A stretch of 64,000 nucleotides of DNA from Zygnema cylindricum (GCA_037447655.1 JBBHKE010000500.1:1-64000), one strand, 5' to 3'. Positions 22,925 to 33,740 are shown, numbered from the stretch's first letter. Notes: generated by a model from the letters alone, not told the origin. Made by a program: numbers and translations.

Positions 22925-23535
22925 TACAATTTTGTGTCCTCCATTGGACTATAGAATTTATGAAGCCTCTAGATAACTTTTAACTAGCCCACATTCAGCC
23001 ACAACCACTGCTGCCCAAGAGGACAAATTGATAGTCTAACAGCACCCTTGTGCAGCGTAGACTCCCTTGAGTTGGTAGCAAAAAAAATCATTCAAAACGA
23101 CAAACGAGCCGATAAGTTATGAGGTGGCAAAAATGCCAATTTATACAAAGCTCTCAAAAGGAGAGGTGATTGTCTAAAAATATGCTAGGTCCTACTTCCC
23201 TCTCACAACCCCTATCTACTATAATCTGACCCAATCCCATAACTGTAAATTACAGAATCGTACTATGGCTGATGTCTTTTGTGTACGGTTTGTGTACGAC
23301 AAGGCCACTGAGCGGACGCGTGTCAACCTTTCACACGTCCGTACGCTCCCTATAGTTCATACAACCAAATGTTATCACTCCACGTGGCGCCAACTCATAC
23401 CACGTCCACAAACGCCAAAGTGACCACTCCCCAATCGCAGCAGCGATATACGTCGTAGGATTAAATCCAACATTGAATGTTAACCGTAAAAACAAATTGC
23501 CGATTCATTTGTTTCGTGCGTAATGAAGTTTGCAC
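22925..23535 (-). repeat. E5 5' LTR, left part
   Basis: This is the first 611 bp of the E5 LTR on the plus strand. It starts TACAATTTTG, with the expected TG changed to TA. It contains the family stretch CTCCCTTGAGT...AGCAAAAAAAATCA. It is cut at 23,535 by E6. The other half is 29,797-30,328. Confidence 0.85.
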
Positions 23536-24539
23536 TATTGTTTTCACAGCTTTGTCCTTAATAGATAGAGCTGTGAAGGGAGACTTAACACTTAGAATAT
23601 TTTTGGATGAGTAACATGTAATACTTACCTTAAATAGTGTTACAATGAAGTATTGCTCTAGTGTATTTTGAACAGTCATATAAGACACGCGTCGACATTT
23701 CAAATAACGCAGAAATTGTGGAATAGACCTGGACACATGTCGCCTTTCGAACGGATCACTTCGGTAGATCGCGCGGACGGGAAATAAACCGGACTTCAGG
23801 GAACACAATTTTGAAGGGCAAATACCTGACGCTGGATTTTATCAGGTTATCGGTTGAGATTTGAGTGGGGACCACAGGCAAGGAGATGCTCGTAAGCACT
23901 ACAGATATCCGTACGAGATCACCACAGCAGGTTGGACGTACTAGACGGATGCTGACTAAGCAAGCACCATTATGAGTACGACATCAGATTGTAAATACTT
24001 GAAGAAATAGTTTTTGTTGCTTAGTGCTTTATCAAATAGTGTTTCACAATTTAGTTTTTAGGGTATTTGCAATTAGGTTTTAGGAAATACATTATAGTAC
24101 CTTGTTGTGCTACAGTACAGTATTACTATTCATGGTACTGTCATGTGATTGGCTAATGAGCACTAGGTGAGTGATGATTGGCTAATGAGCAGTAGGTACT
24201 CACTCAGTGCATAGAGTTTAGGACTTAGAATTATTTTTGTATCCAGTTTCGGGAATATGGGAAATTAAAAGGTAGTTTTTGGGAGACTTCTAGCTCTCAT
24301 ATCTTATGGTTTACCAAACCAATTCTAGTGTATTTTTGGGTATTGGCAGTGTGCATGGTGTTTTGAATATATACTGAATTTCGCTGTAATTGAAGTTGTG
24401 AGTCTTGTTTTATAGTGTCAAGAAAAGTGTTGTTTGGTAGGATTTTTGTTAGCTTTTGTTACTAAAGATGTCTACATCTACAACTATGCTGTAACTCCAC
24501 CTGTGCCAGTAGTCATGTGCCAATAGTCATAAGACAACA
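23536..24539 (+). repeat. E6 5' LTR
   Basis: It starts TATTGTTTTCACAGC (TG changed to TA) and ends GACAACA. Near the end an ATG-led reading frame (MSTSTTM...) leads into gag. It has a short local duplication of GATTGGCTAATGAGCA (about 24,148-24,195) not seen in the 3' LTR. GGTTACGGGCAT at 24,540 is the primer-site equivalent. Confidence 0.88.
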
Positions 24540-25470
24540 GGTTACGGGCATGAATTCAAGAATTCCTATATTTAATGGGCAGAAGTATGCTTACTAGGCG
24601 GATATGGTTGAGTCGCACTTTGAAAATGCAAGTTTACTGGATATTCAAGACGTATCGCTAGAGGAAGCTGATCGAACTTGGGCGAAGAAGAACTCACAGC
24701 CTCGAAATACTCTCAAACTATGTCTCTCGAAAAGCATGATCATGTCTTGCATCAAGATGAAAAAGGCAATCGACATATGGAAATCTCTTAAGGCTTTCTA
24801 TGACAAAACGTATGATCAAGAGGAACTCTTGCTGGCAGGAAAGATATGGGACTACAAATACTCAAGGGGAACGATGGCCGAGTATACAGATAACTTTAGA
24901 GCTCTCATTGATGCTCATGCTTGTGTTGGTGGTACATTTCCTGAATTTTAGCAAGCTACTTTGATAATTAGAGGTCTTACTAACAGTATGAAAGATGCAT
25001 CTGCTGAGCTAAAAACGCATGATAAAGCTATCTCGACCCTTCAGTTAGCTATTAATATTATTCTAGAGGAGGAGTCTAGGTCAAAGATGCTTAATGGAGA
25101 GAAGCAAGTATAGGCTTTAAACACACCCTCAAAGATATCAGTTTAATCAGCCAAGGAATCAGTTTAACCTCAATCCGGGTCAGTTTAAACAGTTTAATCA
25201 AGGGCAAAATAGGCAGTCTTTTACTTCTTGTTTTTATTGTTTGAAAAAAGTTCATGGATACAGGTACTCTTTTTAATTCAAAAAGGCAAATGAGACAGGT
25301 TTGTTAGGCTAGGTTGGTAGCAAAGTTAGTTTAATCAGGGCTTTTCTAGTCAGCTGTTACAAAAAAACTCATTGTTTTTTTCATCTGTCACTCAAGAAGA
25401 TGAGTCTTTGACATTCAATGACCAATATGACTCAGATTTTTTTGCAATGGCGGCAGAGTGAAGTGTTTGG
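24540..25470 (+). pseudogene. E6 gag
   Basis: The frame starts inside the LTR and continues as MNSRIPIFNGQKYAY, then a TAG where tryptophan (TGG) is expected. It is then open at 24,604-24,951 (SMIMSCIKMKKAIDIWKSLKAFYD, GKIWDYKYSRGTMAEYTDNF). A further stop follows at 24,949, then LIIRGLTNSMKDA and a Q/N-rich stretch. A degraded zinc knuckle region (CFYCLKKVHGYR-like) is near 25,230. It is close in sequence to the E1 Gag. Confidence 0.88.
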
Positions 25471-26390
25471 AAACTTCAAACACTACAAAGTTTGGGCGGA
25501 AAAATTGCATGGTGTTCCGATTTTGGAACTCAAATCAGACATTGAGGAGAGTATATGTCAAAGGAGTTCGAAAATTTTTTGTTGGATGAGGGTATAAGTT
25601 GCCAACTAACTGTTCCTTACACCCCTCAGCAGAATGGTGTTTCATAAAGATTAAACATAACCATGACAGAAAGTGCTAGATCTAAGCTAGTTGATAAAAA
25701 TATAGATTTGAAATTCTGGGCCGAAGCGCTTAATTGTGCAGTTTATATCAAAAATAGAATTGGTTCTAGGTCGGTAAGTACTACACCTTTTGAACTTTGG
25801 ATAGTTAGAAAAGCTGATGTTAGTCATTTCATAGCTTTTGGAAGTAAATGCTTTGTTTAGAACACATCCCGAAATACTTGGAAAATGGAACCAAAAGGTT
25901 TACCAAGTATTCTTATGGGGTATGATGATAATTCAAAAGGCTGCTGAGTATATGTTTTTAATAGGCAAAGATTAATTTTGTTTAGAAACATGATTTTAAA
26001 GGATGAGGAAGTTTCAACATATCTTTTTAGCATGACAGAAAAATCGGTTGAGGAAAAATCACAAGAGTATGTCATTTTTGATATAAAGAGAACAGTTTAT
26101 TTTCCAGCAGCTCAGAATCCTCTTGCAGATCCGATGTCTTCGGATCCTCAAGTTCCCTTTTAGACTTATATGGAGCAGGCTGAACCGGTCTAGGAGAAAC
26201 AACAACAAGTCACAAGACCAACAAGGAACGCCAGACATCCATCGGTCTCAGCCTCAGAATTTCTGGAGGGAAAAAGATCTAACAACCGTCTACAATCCGG
26301 ATCACACTTTGCCAACTCTACCAACCCGGAAGAACCCTAAGCTATCCGGGAAGCCTTCTCTTCACCCGAAAGAAACCTCTAGATTGAGGC
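25440..26390 (+). pseudogene. E6 integrase, truncated
   Basis: The integrase core begins mid-domain (EVFGNFKHYKVWAEKLHG). It keeps a degraded SDIEESICQ in place of SDNGGEY, a VPYTPQQNGVS-like stretch with a stop, and an intact end (KLVDKNIDLKFWAEALNCAVYIKNRI, 25,663-25,860, then FGSKCFV). The first catalytic aspartate and zinc domain are absent. The linker to RT (25,860-26,390) is frameshifted. Confidence 0.85.
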
Positions 26391-27455
26391 GGCAAACGAT
26401 GAAGTTAAGTCTATAATGGAAGCTCAAAGGTGGGAGTTGGTTGATCTTCCTCCGGACCGGAAAGCCATCGGCAGCAAATGGCATTTCAAACTAAAATTAA
26501 ACCCTGATGGCACCATTGAAAGATTCAAGGTCAAACTTGTAGCAAAAGTCTAGAATCAGAAAGAAGGAATTGACATTGAGGAGACCTTCTCTCCAGTGGT
26601 AAGGTTGCGAACTATTAGAATTTTGTTAAGTTTAGCTACAATTGAAAACATGGAAGTTCATCAAATGGACGTAAGACAACTTTCATTCATGGAGAGCAGG
26701 AAAAAACTATCTATATGCAACAACCAGAAATGTATGTAGCAAAAGCAAAAAAAAAACTAGTCGTTAAATTAATGAGATCTTTGTATGGGCTGAAACAAGC
26801 CCCTAGACAATGGAACGTGAAGTTAGATGAGTTCTTCAATAAATTAGGATTTAAGAGAATCAGTTCAGATCATTCTGTGTATGTTATGCAAAGGGAGGAT
26901 GGTGTACTTTATATTGCTGTATATGTAGATTATCTGCTGTTTATTACTAAATCTATGGATGAAATAAATCGCATTAAGAGAGCCTTAAGATCCAGATTTG
27001 AGATGAAGGACCTCGGTGAGGCCAAATACATTTTAGGGATACAAGTAGAGAGAGATAGAAATAAGAGACAGATCATGTTAACTCAAAAGGAGGCTATTGG
27101 TTCCATTCTCCAAAAATTTGATATGAAAGAGGCCAAAGAATGTGTCACTCTTATGGAGTACAGACAGAAATTAGGAGTTGATTATGATTCGAGTATTCTA
27201 GTTGATGAGAGCTTAGAGTCAGGGGAGGAGGATTTCATGGCCTCAAAACCATACAGACAAGTAGTTGGCAGTCTTATCTACTTTATGAACTGCACGAGGC
27301 GTGATGTAGCAGCAGTTGTTGGAGCCTTAAGTAGAAGTTCGCAAAATTCAAAAAAGGCAGACTGGGAAGCTCCAAAAAGAGTTCTGAGGTATCTGGCAAG
27401 GACCAAGAATCTTAAACTTGTCCTTGGAGGAGGAGAAGTCAAGCTACAGACCTAG
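26391..27455 (+). pseudogene. E6 reverse transcriptase
   Basis: RT begins near 26,391 (WELVDLPPDRKAIGSKWHFK) with stops until 26,714, then is open for 246 residues (26,715-27,455): LYGLKQAPRQW, SDHSVYV, and the catalytic box reading YVDYLL, so the second aspartate of YVDD is tyrosine. The DLGEAKYILGIQVERD stretch is intact. Polymerase activity would be lost by this change alone. Confidence 0.92.
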
Positions 27456-28760
27456 AGCAATGCGAGTTATGGGGATATGGCTAGTTGGAAATCAACTACT
27501 GGTTTTGTCTTGCAGATTGAAAACAGAACTTGCTGTTGGAGCAGCAAACTTCAGAAGGTCACCGCCCAATCAACTATGGAGTCAGAATACATGCCAACAA
27601 GCTATGCCCTTAAAGAAATCCAATATGTAAAGGCACTTTTGCATGAATTGGGACACATGAAAACTTGTCCTCAAGTCATCTGGTGTGATAACCACGCAGC
27701 TATTGCCATTGCCTCCTATCCCAGCCACCACTTTAAGAGTAAGCACATGGATGTCAGACTGCATTTTGTCCGAGAAATGTTGTTTTTAGAAAGCTTTAGT
27801 CCTCTCTTTGCCTCAGCTGTGAGGGAGAGAGAGTTGTTCAGCACTTAAGTTATTTTTGGTTGAGTTCGGTTCAGTTGTTACCAAAATTAGCGTGACAGTG
27901 AAGTTGGGAGTTCACGGTTTATTCACACTTGTGACACGCGTCGTCACTTGAGAGAAATGCTTGAGTATGTCCTCCATGGACGTACGGAAATTCAGCAGGT
28001 CCACGAGAATTTGTGAAGTCAGTTCTACGGTGCCAAATCCTCTAATCGGACGGTTAACAGCCGCCGCCAACAAATATTGACGAGGCGTGACTAGATCTCT
28101 ATCACTTTACGTTGTCTGAACTTCGGTGTAAATATTTGGTAGAACAAAATTTTGTCTGTAGTGAATTAGTTGTTTAGTGTTGAGAATGTGGTTTATGACA
28201 TACCTTCAGTACACAGGTATACTCACAGTATTTGTTGTGTTAGAATGTTAGATGTACGGCTGGAATGCCTCCGTACAGCTTAGTGTAGTTTCGGTGTATA
28301 GAAGTAGGACTTAGTGAATTTGATTCATTAGGAACAAATGATATGAAAACTGTACACTCAGTTTTATGTAATTTGTTTTCTGCATATCTCACAGATCTGT
28401 AAGCGGAATTCATTGAAATTTTGTGTGTGTGTTCTTTTTTATGTTATCTAAACTGTGCCAAATTTTCAGGACCATTGGAGCTTATTTTCGAGAGTTATAG
28501 TTTGTCAAAGTTGCTATTCAGCCATCGATATTTGTGGAAGCTTCCTCTTTTGATTTGTTATACGATGACTACTGCTGCATCTTCTTCATCTTCAGTGTCA
28601 TCAGTTGTCTCAGAATAACAAGAAAAAGTGCTTGCCAAAGTCATAAAATTGTGCTACTTACCTGATGAAAATATGGTTGCAGGTATGCTGACAAAAACTC
28701 TACCTGCACCTAAATTACATTTTTGCAGAAAGGCTATTGGACTAAGTTAATAACTGAGTC
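27456..28760 (+). pseudogene. E6 RNase H, split by solo LTR S2
   Basis: RNase H continues at 27,477-27,777 (SNASYGDMASWKSTTGFVLQIENRTCCWSS, WCDNHAAIAIASYPSHHFKSKHMDVRLHFVRE). It is interrupted at 27,778-28,620 by S2 and resumes at 28,621 as VLAKVIKLCYLPDENMVAGM, ending LHFCRKAIGLS at a TAA (about 28,748). The reading frame is kept on both sides of the insert. Confidence 0.92.
27778..28620 (+). mobile_element. Solo LTR S2
   Basis: This 843-bp LTR starts TGTTGTTTTTAG, ends GAATAACA and has a perfect 5-bp duplication AGAAA (27,773-27,777 and 28,621-28,625). No internal coding DNA remains. Near its right end ATG ACT ACT GCT begins a Ser-rich open stretch (MTTAASSSSSVSSVVSE), the LTR-encoded Gag start. 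Confidence 0.95.
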
Positions 28761-28841
28761 TAAAGCTTTAGGGGAGTGTTGTTAAGAAAGGCTATTGGGC
28801 TAAGTTAATAGTGAGTCTAAAGCTTTAGGGGAGTGTTGTTT
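28727..28841 (+). repeat. 58-bp tandem duplication at the E6 RNase H end and LTR start
   Basis: AGAAAGGCTATTGG begins at 28,727 and 28,785. Each copy runs through the stop codon, the purine tract AGGGGAG and the first bases TGTTGTT of the LTR. The second copy leads into the true 3' LTR at 28,834. Confidence 0.88.
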
Positions 28842-29796
28842 TCAAAGCTTTGTCCTCAATAGATAGAGTTGTGAGGGGAAACTTAACACTTAGAATATTT
28901 TTTGATAAGTTAGATGTAATACTAACCTTAAATAGTGTGACAATGAAGTATTACTCTAGTGGATTTCGTACGGTAATATAAGACACGCGTCGACATTTTA
29001 GATAACGCAGAAAGTGTGGAATGGACCTGGACACATGTCGCTTATTGAATAGATGACTTTAGAAGATCGGGCTGACGGGAAATGAACCGGACATCCCGGA
29101 ACAAAATTCTGAAGGGCAAATACTTGACATTGGATTTTACCAGGTAAACAGTTGAGATTTGAGTGGGGACCACAGGTGACGAGATGCCCCATAAGCACTC
29201 GAGATATTCGTATGAGATCACCACAGCGGGTTAGACGTACTTGACGGATGTTAACTAAACAAGCAACATTATGAGTACGGCGTCATATTGAAAATACTTG
29301 AAAAAATAGTTTTTGTTGCTTAGTGTTTTATCAAATAGTGTTTCACTATTTACTTTTTAGGGTAGTTGCAATTAGGTTTTTAGAAGTACATTAGAGTACT
29401 TTATCGTACTACAATACAGTATTACTATTCATGGTATTGTCATCTGATTGGCTAATGTGCAGTAGGTGCTCACTCAGTGTATAAAGTTTAGGACTCATAA
29501 TTTTTTTTGTATCTAGTTTTGGGAATATGGGAAATTAAAAGGCAGTTTTTGGGAAACTTCCAGCTCTCATATCATATGGTTTACTGAACCAATTGTACTG
29601 CAATTTTGGGAATTGTTAGTGTGCATGGTGTTTTGAATATATACTGAATTTTGTTGTAATTGAAGTTGTGAGTCTGATTTTATAGTGTCAAGAAAAGTGT
29701 TGTTTGGTAAGATTTTTATTAGCTTCTTTTAATAAAGATGTCTTCATCTACAACTACTGCTGCGGCTCCACCTGTGCCAGTAGTCATAGAACAACA
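28834..29796 (+). repeat. E6 3' LTR
   Basis: This 963-bp LTR starts TGTTGTTTTCAAAGC and ends GAACAACA. Its last 59 bases are open from ATG TCT TCA TCT (MSSSTTTAAAPPVPVVIEQ), showing that the Gag N terminus is encoded by the LTR. Confidence 0.92.
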
Positions 29797-30328
29797 CGCA
29801 CTAAATATTTAGTTATATGTTCCTTCGTTCATAATTTAGTAAATCAATTTTAAGACTATATCACAATTTAAATAGTTTTCAAACCCTATGTATCTTAACT
29901 AAATTCTACGACAGACAGGTTAGAGTTGACGGTTACGTTACGCTTTGCCGGTCGGATATTCGAGTCTTGCCAAACTCAACATTTTGTTGAGAGTGACTTT
30001 AAGTCACTCTTTAGTCTTGCCTAAGGAGCTGAGGCAGCCATGGCTCCACTACTCTCTCTCTCTCTCTTTTCGTGACTATAACAAGTATGGAGGATAGAGA
30101 AAAGAGGTGGAGGCAGACTGCCTGCGCTTTTTATTTCTTTTCTACTAAACTATTCAGACCTAGAAAACACTCTATAAATCTAGTGATTTCATTACTCTTT
30201 CCTTCAGTGACTACAACGAGTATGGTGGCTAGAGAGAGAAGGTGGAGGCAGGTTGTGCCCTTTTCTTTTCCTATTTTACTGATCTATTTAGACATAGAAA
30301 ATACAATATAAATCTAGTAATTTCAACA
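29797..30328 (-). repeat. E5 5' LTR, right part
   Basis: This continues 22,925-23,535 after the E6 insertion and ends TTTCAACA at 30,328. A diverged tRNA-like module (GGTTAGAGTTGACGG... with GGATATTCGAGTC) is at about 29,908-29,985. From 29,985 it matches the E5 3' LTR remnant at 18,252. The next bases (CTTTG) would be the outer target duplicate. Confidence 0.85.
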
Positions 30329-30353
30329 CTTTGTAAATTGTAGCCCCTATTAT

Positions 30354-31036
30354 TTGTTGTTTGGTCGAAAACCACTACTAGGTAGAAATGTACAGAAAGC
30401 CGCTAGCTTATCTTTGCCTCTTGTGTCTAATTCTCTTTTTCTAGAAGAACTGACCAATGGAGCATTGCTTTTTGCTAGGGAAATACCCATGGAGTCATTG
30501 CTTTTTGCTAGGGAAATACCCATGGCCTTTGAAAACTTGCAGATTGCCCAACATCGCGACTCTTTACTGTTTGTAACAACTCGTAGTGGCAGCTACTGGC
30601 CACAACAAAAACCTTTCGGGTAGGGGATTGCGTTTATTTGCGACGGCAAACATTTGACACACTCCACACAGAAGTTTAAGCTCACATTTTAAGGATTACA
30701 AAATTGACTCCAATGGATTATTGAGCCTACAAGGGGCTGACACGCGAACTTTGCGGGAGAATTCAAAAAATTGTGCCCCTTGCTACCTACCCGATCTTTC
30801 CAACAGCATGGACCCGTGGCGGATGCCGATTACCGAGGCCACTGAGTGTCAATTATGCCGGCGATCTGATGGCGAAACAACAATGCTTCTATGTGACTAT
30901 TACAATCCAGGATTCAATATGGAGTGTTTCGTTCCACCTCTGCACACTATCTCAGCTAGACAGTGGTTTTGCCACGAATGTCACGACCTACCGGCTGTCC
31001 TTACCAGCTCGCCCGCAGGCTAAGGAGCTGGGGGTG
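30354..31036 (+). pseudogene. Ty3/gypsy Pol C terminus with PHD finger
   Basis: The stretch ALLFAREIPM is followed by ENLQIAQHRDSLLFV. After a frameshift near 30,620 comes DCVYLRRQ, then LLSLQGADTRTLRENSKNCAPCYLPDL. This is the layout of a gypsy integrase C-terminal domain. It ends in a PHD-type zinc finger (CQLCRRSDGETTMLLCD...CFVPPLHTISARQWFCHEC, 30,848-30,985). The fourth Cys is Tyr and the zinc-binding His is Asn, so it cannot fold normally. PHD fingers usually read histone H3 tails; in a gypsy Pol this may target integration (inference). Confidence 0.7.
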
Positions 31037-32505
31037 GGAAATTCCATTCTTATTTACCTAACCTTACTTTGTCTTTTATTTTTTGCTTAGTCCATGTGTT
31101 TGGTATTTCTGCTTTTTTGGGCAAATTCATTTATTAATTCTTGCGCTATATGTTTTGTACTCCAATTATGGTCACGAATACTGATCATATGTAATGGTTA
31201 TCCATTTTTTGGTGTTTATCGGCGACACAAACTGTATTTGATGCATGCCACTTACAAGCGTATGGTCATACACGAGAGCTGTCATACTGTAAGGCGTCGA
31301 CGAGTATTATTACTCGACCCTATACTAATTGACGTACATGTGACGTGCTAGGTTCATAACTGCGCGTACAGCTCAAGGTACGAACGAATCGAAGACCGTA
31401 TTACATTCGCGTACGGCACAGTGGGAACACAATGTGGAATCATTGTGGAACTAGGCTGCGATACAGCATCGGATGTCAAGAACTTAAATGGCCCTTAACT
31501 TGACAGATGTCTTGAGTCATGAACCCTCGGAGGTTCATACATTATTTTGTTTTGCTTAGGGAGGGTTTTTATCCTCGAGGTGCAGATGAAAGGCATCCCA
31601 AGGTGTTCCGGCAACGGCCATCTCTAGAGATTGGCAACGTTTAAACATAGAAACGTGTATGCTCAAAGACATATAAGAATTAGTGTGGCTGTACGGTTAG
31701 CGAGAGCATAGGATAAATGCATTTGGCATTTTAGGAATAGTTGGAAATTAAAGTACGGGAATCCAACATTGGAAAGTTGTCGTTTTTTTGTAACCTTTTT
31801 CTTGGGATTTGTCGAACCTTGTGATAGTTAAGGTTTCACCTAAATATTAAGTGACAGGCTAGTTTTGAGTTAGGGTTTTTTCCAGACCCATAGTTTATGC
31901 TAGTGATTGTCTCTAAGCTCCATATTCTTTCTTGTACCAAGTCCTGACCTAATCAACTGGCGCAAGCCAGCTTCCATGGTTTCCCTCCATAGTGTGTTCT
32001 ACTTGCCGTGGTGTACGAATTGTGTTGTGTAGATGGTTTCCCTCCATACTCTGTTTTACTTGCCGTGGTGTACGAATTGTGTTGTGTAGATTTGGTGTTT
32101 TTTTGGTGTCAGAGCGTTGACTCTACAGTCTAGCTCTCCTCCTCTTTGGCCTAGAGGAACATCGGCTATCTCGGCTCCTTCGTCTAGCTAAAGGAAGGTT
32201 GTTGTCTGCTGGTTGGACTCATGTAGGGAATATTAAAAGACTTCAGGGCCTTGTGGCTACTGTCGCAAATAAATTCCATCCTTGCTTACCTGACCTTGCT
32301 TTGTCTTTTATTTTTTGCTTTGTCTATGTGTTTGGTATGTTTTGCTTTTTCGGGCATATTCATTTATAATTTCTTGCGGTATATATGCTTTGTACTCCGG
32401 TTGTGGTCACAAATATTGTACATATGTAATGGTTATCCATTTTTTGGTGTTTATCGACGACACAAGTTGTATTTGATGCATGCCACCCACGGTCGTATTG
32501 TCATG
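31037..32505 (+). mobile_element. Gypsy LTR pair remnant
   Basis: A purine-rich stretch (GGGGGTGGGAAA) follows the PHD frame. Positions 31,037-31,273 and 32,264-32,505 are clearly related direct repeats (shared TGTAATGGTTATCCATTTTT and GTATTTGATGCATGCCAC). TGGTGTCAGAGC at 32,107-32,118 resembles the standard tRNA-Met 3'-end primer site TGGTATCAGAGC. I read this as LTR, primer site, a very short interior and a second LTR start. The exact LTR ends are not clear. Confidence 0.5.
31978..32091. repeat. Two 57-bp tandem copies
   Basis: GGTTTCCCTCCATA begins at 31,978 and 32,035. Both copies contain CTTGCCGTGGTGTACGAAT, just before the primer-site-like sequence in the gypsy LTR remnant. Confidence 0.9.
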
Positions 32506-32514
32506 AAAAACATC

Positions 32515-33250
32515 TTCACCCCTCTTGTTTTTTTTCCGTTTTTTTTTTCTCCTCTTCTTCTATACAATTCTCCTCCTCTCTTTTCTCTTACTCTTTATTT
32601 TCTGTCTTTGTCTCCCTTTTTCTCTCTATCTTGCACACCTTCTATTTCTGATTTATTTGTGACGATGTTCATCCCACCTTTTGTCCTCATCTTCATTTTT
32701 TTTCTCCCTCTGCTTTTTTATTTGCTCTTATTTTTTTCTCCTCACCTTCTTTGTTTTATCTTGTGGTGATGTTTTCCATTTTATTTCCATTTCCATTTCC
32801 TCTTCCATTCCATCCATTCCATATTTATCCTCTGTTTTTCATTTTCCTCTTTCTCTCATTTGTCCTTTTCTTCTCGTCCATGGTTTCCATTTCCATTTCT
32901 TTTATCCATTCCATTCGTTCCCTCTTCCTCATTCCTCTTCATTTCAATCCCTCTTCCCTCGTCACTTCCTCTACTTTTCTTGTCTTCACTTTCTTTTGTC
33001 TTTTACCCACTTTGTTTTCTGCTTATCCTCATTTTTTTTTTCTATCTTAATGTTCATTTTTTGCGCTTCCCTCTTCTTGTCTTCCCTATTTTCGCGTCTT
33101 ATTTTTTTATGTTTCTCTCCCTCTCTCAATCTTTCTCTCTCTTGTTCTTTTCGTCTTCCATTTTTTTTTTTACTCTTCATCCCTATCTTTCTTGTTCCTC
33201 TCTTTGTTTTTCTCCCTCTCAATGTTTTTTAAACTTTCTATCTTTTATCG
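32515..33250. repeat. Pyrimidine-rich tract
   Basis: About 730 bp are strongly C/T-biased on the plus strand (CTTTTTTCTCC-type runs). All three frames of the strand stay open by composition only, giving Phe/Ser/Leu/Pro-rich reading frames without any domain. A second such tract is at 33,485-33,740. Confidence 0.8.
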
Positions 33251-33484
33251 TTTTTTTGTTTATTAAATAGTGTATATACGACGAGTTTCTTTTTTATCCC
33301 CGCCGAAAGGTTTAAAGCAACGTTTTCGTAAATTCTCTCCCTCTCTCCGAACCCCGCGTTCCCCCCCTCAAACCTCTTTAACCCCATACAAAAATAGTAC
33401 CAATTCCATTTTCAAAGACGTGCTCTTCAAAAAAAAAAAAATCTCTCTCCCCCACCCTATTTTTTGTTATCGAAACTCTATATG

Positions 33485-33740
33485 GAATCTCTTTTGATCT
33501 TTGTTTTGTGTTCTGCTTTGCTTCCCTTTTGTTTGCTTTGCTTACTTTTCTCTTCTTTATCGTTATCCGTCGTTTTCCTCTCCTCCTCTTCCTTCTTTTG
33601 TCCACTTCCATTTTTTTCTCCTCTTCGATACTTTCCTCCTTTGCTTTTATTTCTCTCGTTCTCTCTCTTTTTCTGTCTTATTCTCCTCTTGTTCTCCCTT
33701 CCTCTTCTTCTCTTTATCCTTGCCTCCCTGCTTAACCCTC
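33485..33740. repeat. Second pyrimidine-rich tract
   Basis: This is C/T-biased like 32,515-33,250, from which it is separated by about 235 bp of mixed sequence with a short poly-A. Open frames here are compositional. Confidence 0.7.

Larger units (their letters stand above)
23536..29796 (+). mobile_element. E6, complete-structure copia element in the E5 LTR
   Basis: This plus-strand element has LTRs at 23,536-24,539 (1,004 bp) and 28,834-29,796 (963 bp). Flanks TGCAC (23,531-23,535) and CGCAC (29,797-29,801) form a 5-bp target duplication with one C to T change. Order is gag, degraded integrase, RT, RNase H. The RNase H is interrupted by solo LTR S2. Protease and part of integrase appear deleted between about 25,300 and 25,470. 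Confidence 0.93.

Noticed and set aside
32681-33270. Overlapping open frames of 100-180 residues in 32,251-33,797
   Set aside because: They are Phe/Ser/Leu-rich in every frame because the DNA is almost only C and T on one strand; no domain, start context or neighbour supports a gene.
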